Assembly (NCBI RefSeq): GCF_020026925.1
Contig: NZ_JAIQDW010000002.1
Span: 186,001 to 250,000, forward strand
DNA: 64,000 bases
From: Flavobacterium hibisci
Lineage (GTDB): Bacteria > Bacteroidota > Bacteroidia > Flavobacteriales > Flavobacteriaceae
Reading direction: 5' to 3'
Shown here: piece after piece, positions 63,368-64,000 of the stretch
Layout of the letters: each line of letters starts with the position of its first letter
How positions within the stretch are numbered: the first letter of the stretch is position 1
Made by a program: the position numbers and the translations under genes
Notes under the pieces: generated by a model
The model's input: only the letters and a program-made list of their open reading frames with translations
Told to the model about the DNA's origin: nothing
The model's database searches: none

Positions 63368-64000
63368 TTATATTTTTAAGAGATGAGCGTTAAAACCAAA
63401 TTTCAAAGCTCCGTTGTAATCGGCAACACTATTGTCGCCAATATGTAAAACATCTTTTTTCTCTATTTTTTTATATTTTTTAATTTCATCAAATACTAAT
63501 TGGTAAATCTCTGTGTTTGGTTTAGAAAATCCAACTTCATCAGAGAAAATCTGAAACTTAAAATAATCCAGCAAATCGTAATATTTCAATAGCTTTCGTA
63601 ATGTAAGCCCTTTAATGAAACCTGTATTACTCAAAATACTGATTGTTTTGCCTTCATTAGTAACATCATCAAACATTTTTTGAATATCAGTAAAAATTAA
63701 AACCGGTTTATATTTTAAAAACAATTCCTCAGTATGATTGTAAAACTGAGATAGCTTATCTGTTCCATATTTACTAAGATCTACATTTAAAGCTCCTAAA
63801 ATTAAATAATATATTTCGTATGTTTCTATATTTAATCCTGTGTTTTCGTTAATATTATTACACAGAACATCGTAATATCTTACTACTTCATTTACTTTCT
63901 CAATAGGTTGTTGAATTTCAAAGAAATCCCTAAATAACAAATTTCTTTTTTGTTTAAATTCGGGATTGGATTTTATTAATGTAAGCCACAGATCAAAAGA
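63368..64000 (-). CDS. HAD-superfamily hydrolase of Ter system (5' end beyond window)
   Basis: The frame stays open to the right edge, so the start lies outside. Read to position 64000 it gains SFDLWLTLIKSNPEFKQK, which contains HAD motif I (FDLWLT, nucleophile Asp, with Trp at the usual second Asp position as in dehalogenase-like or other divergent HADs). A start inside the window would use a TTG at 63940 and lose this motif. Downstream are motif II (ISILSNTGF), motif III Lys (GFSKPNTEIY) and motif IV (LHIGDNSVADYNGA). It is followed 2 bp later by the PRTase-like gene. By context it dephosphorylates an intermediate of the same unknown pathway. Confidence 0.88.
   Translation of the reverse strand, partial: SFDLWLTLIKSNPEFKQKRNLLFRDFFEIQQPIEKVNEVVRYYDVLCNNINENTGLNIETYEIYYLILGALNVDLSKYGTDKLSQFYNHTEELFLKYKPVLIFTDIQKMFDDVTNEGKTISILSNTGFIKGLTLRKLLKYYDLLDYFKFQIFSDEVGFSKPNTEIYQLVFDEIKKYKKIEKKDVLHIGDNSVADYNGALKFGFNAHLLKI

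Noticed and set aside
52266..64000. Calling the Ter operon simply a tellurite-resistance cassette.
   Set aside because: The triad and nucleotide-type enzymes indicate a wider stress or defence role; tellurite resistance is only the historical phenotype.
1..64000. CRISPR arrays, tRNA or rRNA genes, insertion sequences with transposase, integrases.
   Set aside because: No regularly spaced repeats, tRNA-like cloverleaf, rRNA sequence or transposase motif was found by reading.

Overview
The window reads as a chromosomal segment of a Bacteroidota bacterium, most likely Flavobacterium or a close relative. The evidence is low-GC DNA, SusC/SusD pairs, lipoproteins with acidic residues just after the lipobox cysteine, TAnnTTTG promoter elements, and gene families such as DUF3526 permeases and His/Cys-rich LRAPP-tailed proteins. 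No rRNA, tRNA, CRISPR array, transposase or phage gene was seen.

Region 1 (about 0.1-17.4 kb, all minus strand) is a polysaccharide utilization locus that I read as targeting alpha-mannan, probably of fungal origin. In transcription order it holds SusC, SusD, a SusE/F-like glycan-binding lipoprotein, a GH76 endo-alpha-1,6-mannanase lipoprotein, GH2, GH92, GH125, a second GH92 and GH97. The layout suggests surface binding and endo-cleavage, TonB-driven import, then periplasmic trimming. Hairpins between genes and a MITE-like inverted-repeat element punctuate the operon.

Region 2 (17.4-21.7 kb) carries the control and cytoplasmic end of the pathway: a LacI regulator, a cupin phosphomannose-isomerase-like enzyme and a ROK sugar kinase. 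Two nearly identical 25-bp sites, each a TAnnTTTG promoter element fused to an 18-bp palindrome, lie upstream of SusC and upstream of the kinase, so one regulator probably controls both units.

Region 3 (21.7-36.9 kb, plus strand) is one long operon of two SusC/SusD pairs and three FAS1 (fasciclin) lipoproteins, without any recognisable degradative enzyme. Its substrate is unknown.

Region 4 (37.1-38.2 kb) is a divergent azoreductase/HxlR pair around a large palindromic operator. Region 5 (38.3-44.9 kb) is a probable metal or siderophore cluster: a His/Cys-rich small protein, an ABC ATPase, a TonB-dependent siderophore-type receptor and two DUF3526-like ABC permeases. Region 6 (45-52 kb) holds single housekeeping or unknown genes: two small hypotheticals, a DUF1761 membrane protein, a GNAT/FemAB-like protein, a divergent diacylglycerol-kinase/App1-phosphatase pair and an ABC-F ATPase.

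Region 7 (52.2 kb to the right edge, minus strand) is a large Ter stress-response operon. It has a HAD hydrolase (cut by the window edge), a phosphoribosyltransferase-like protein, two TerD-family pairs around TelA and an unknown gene, two TerY-type vWA proteins, a PP2C phosphatase, a kinase with a zinc ribbon, and TerC. It combines the TerD/TelA/TerC membrane module, the vWA-phosphatase-kinase triad and part of a predicted nucleotide-linked biosynthetic module.
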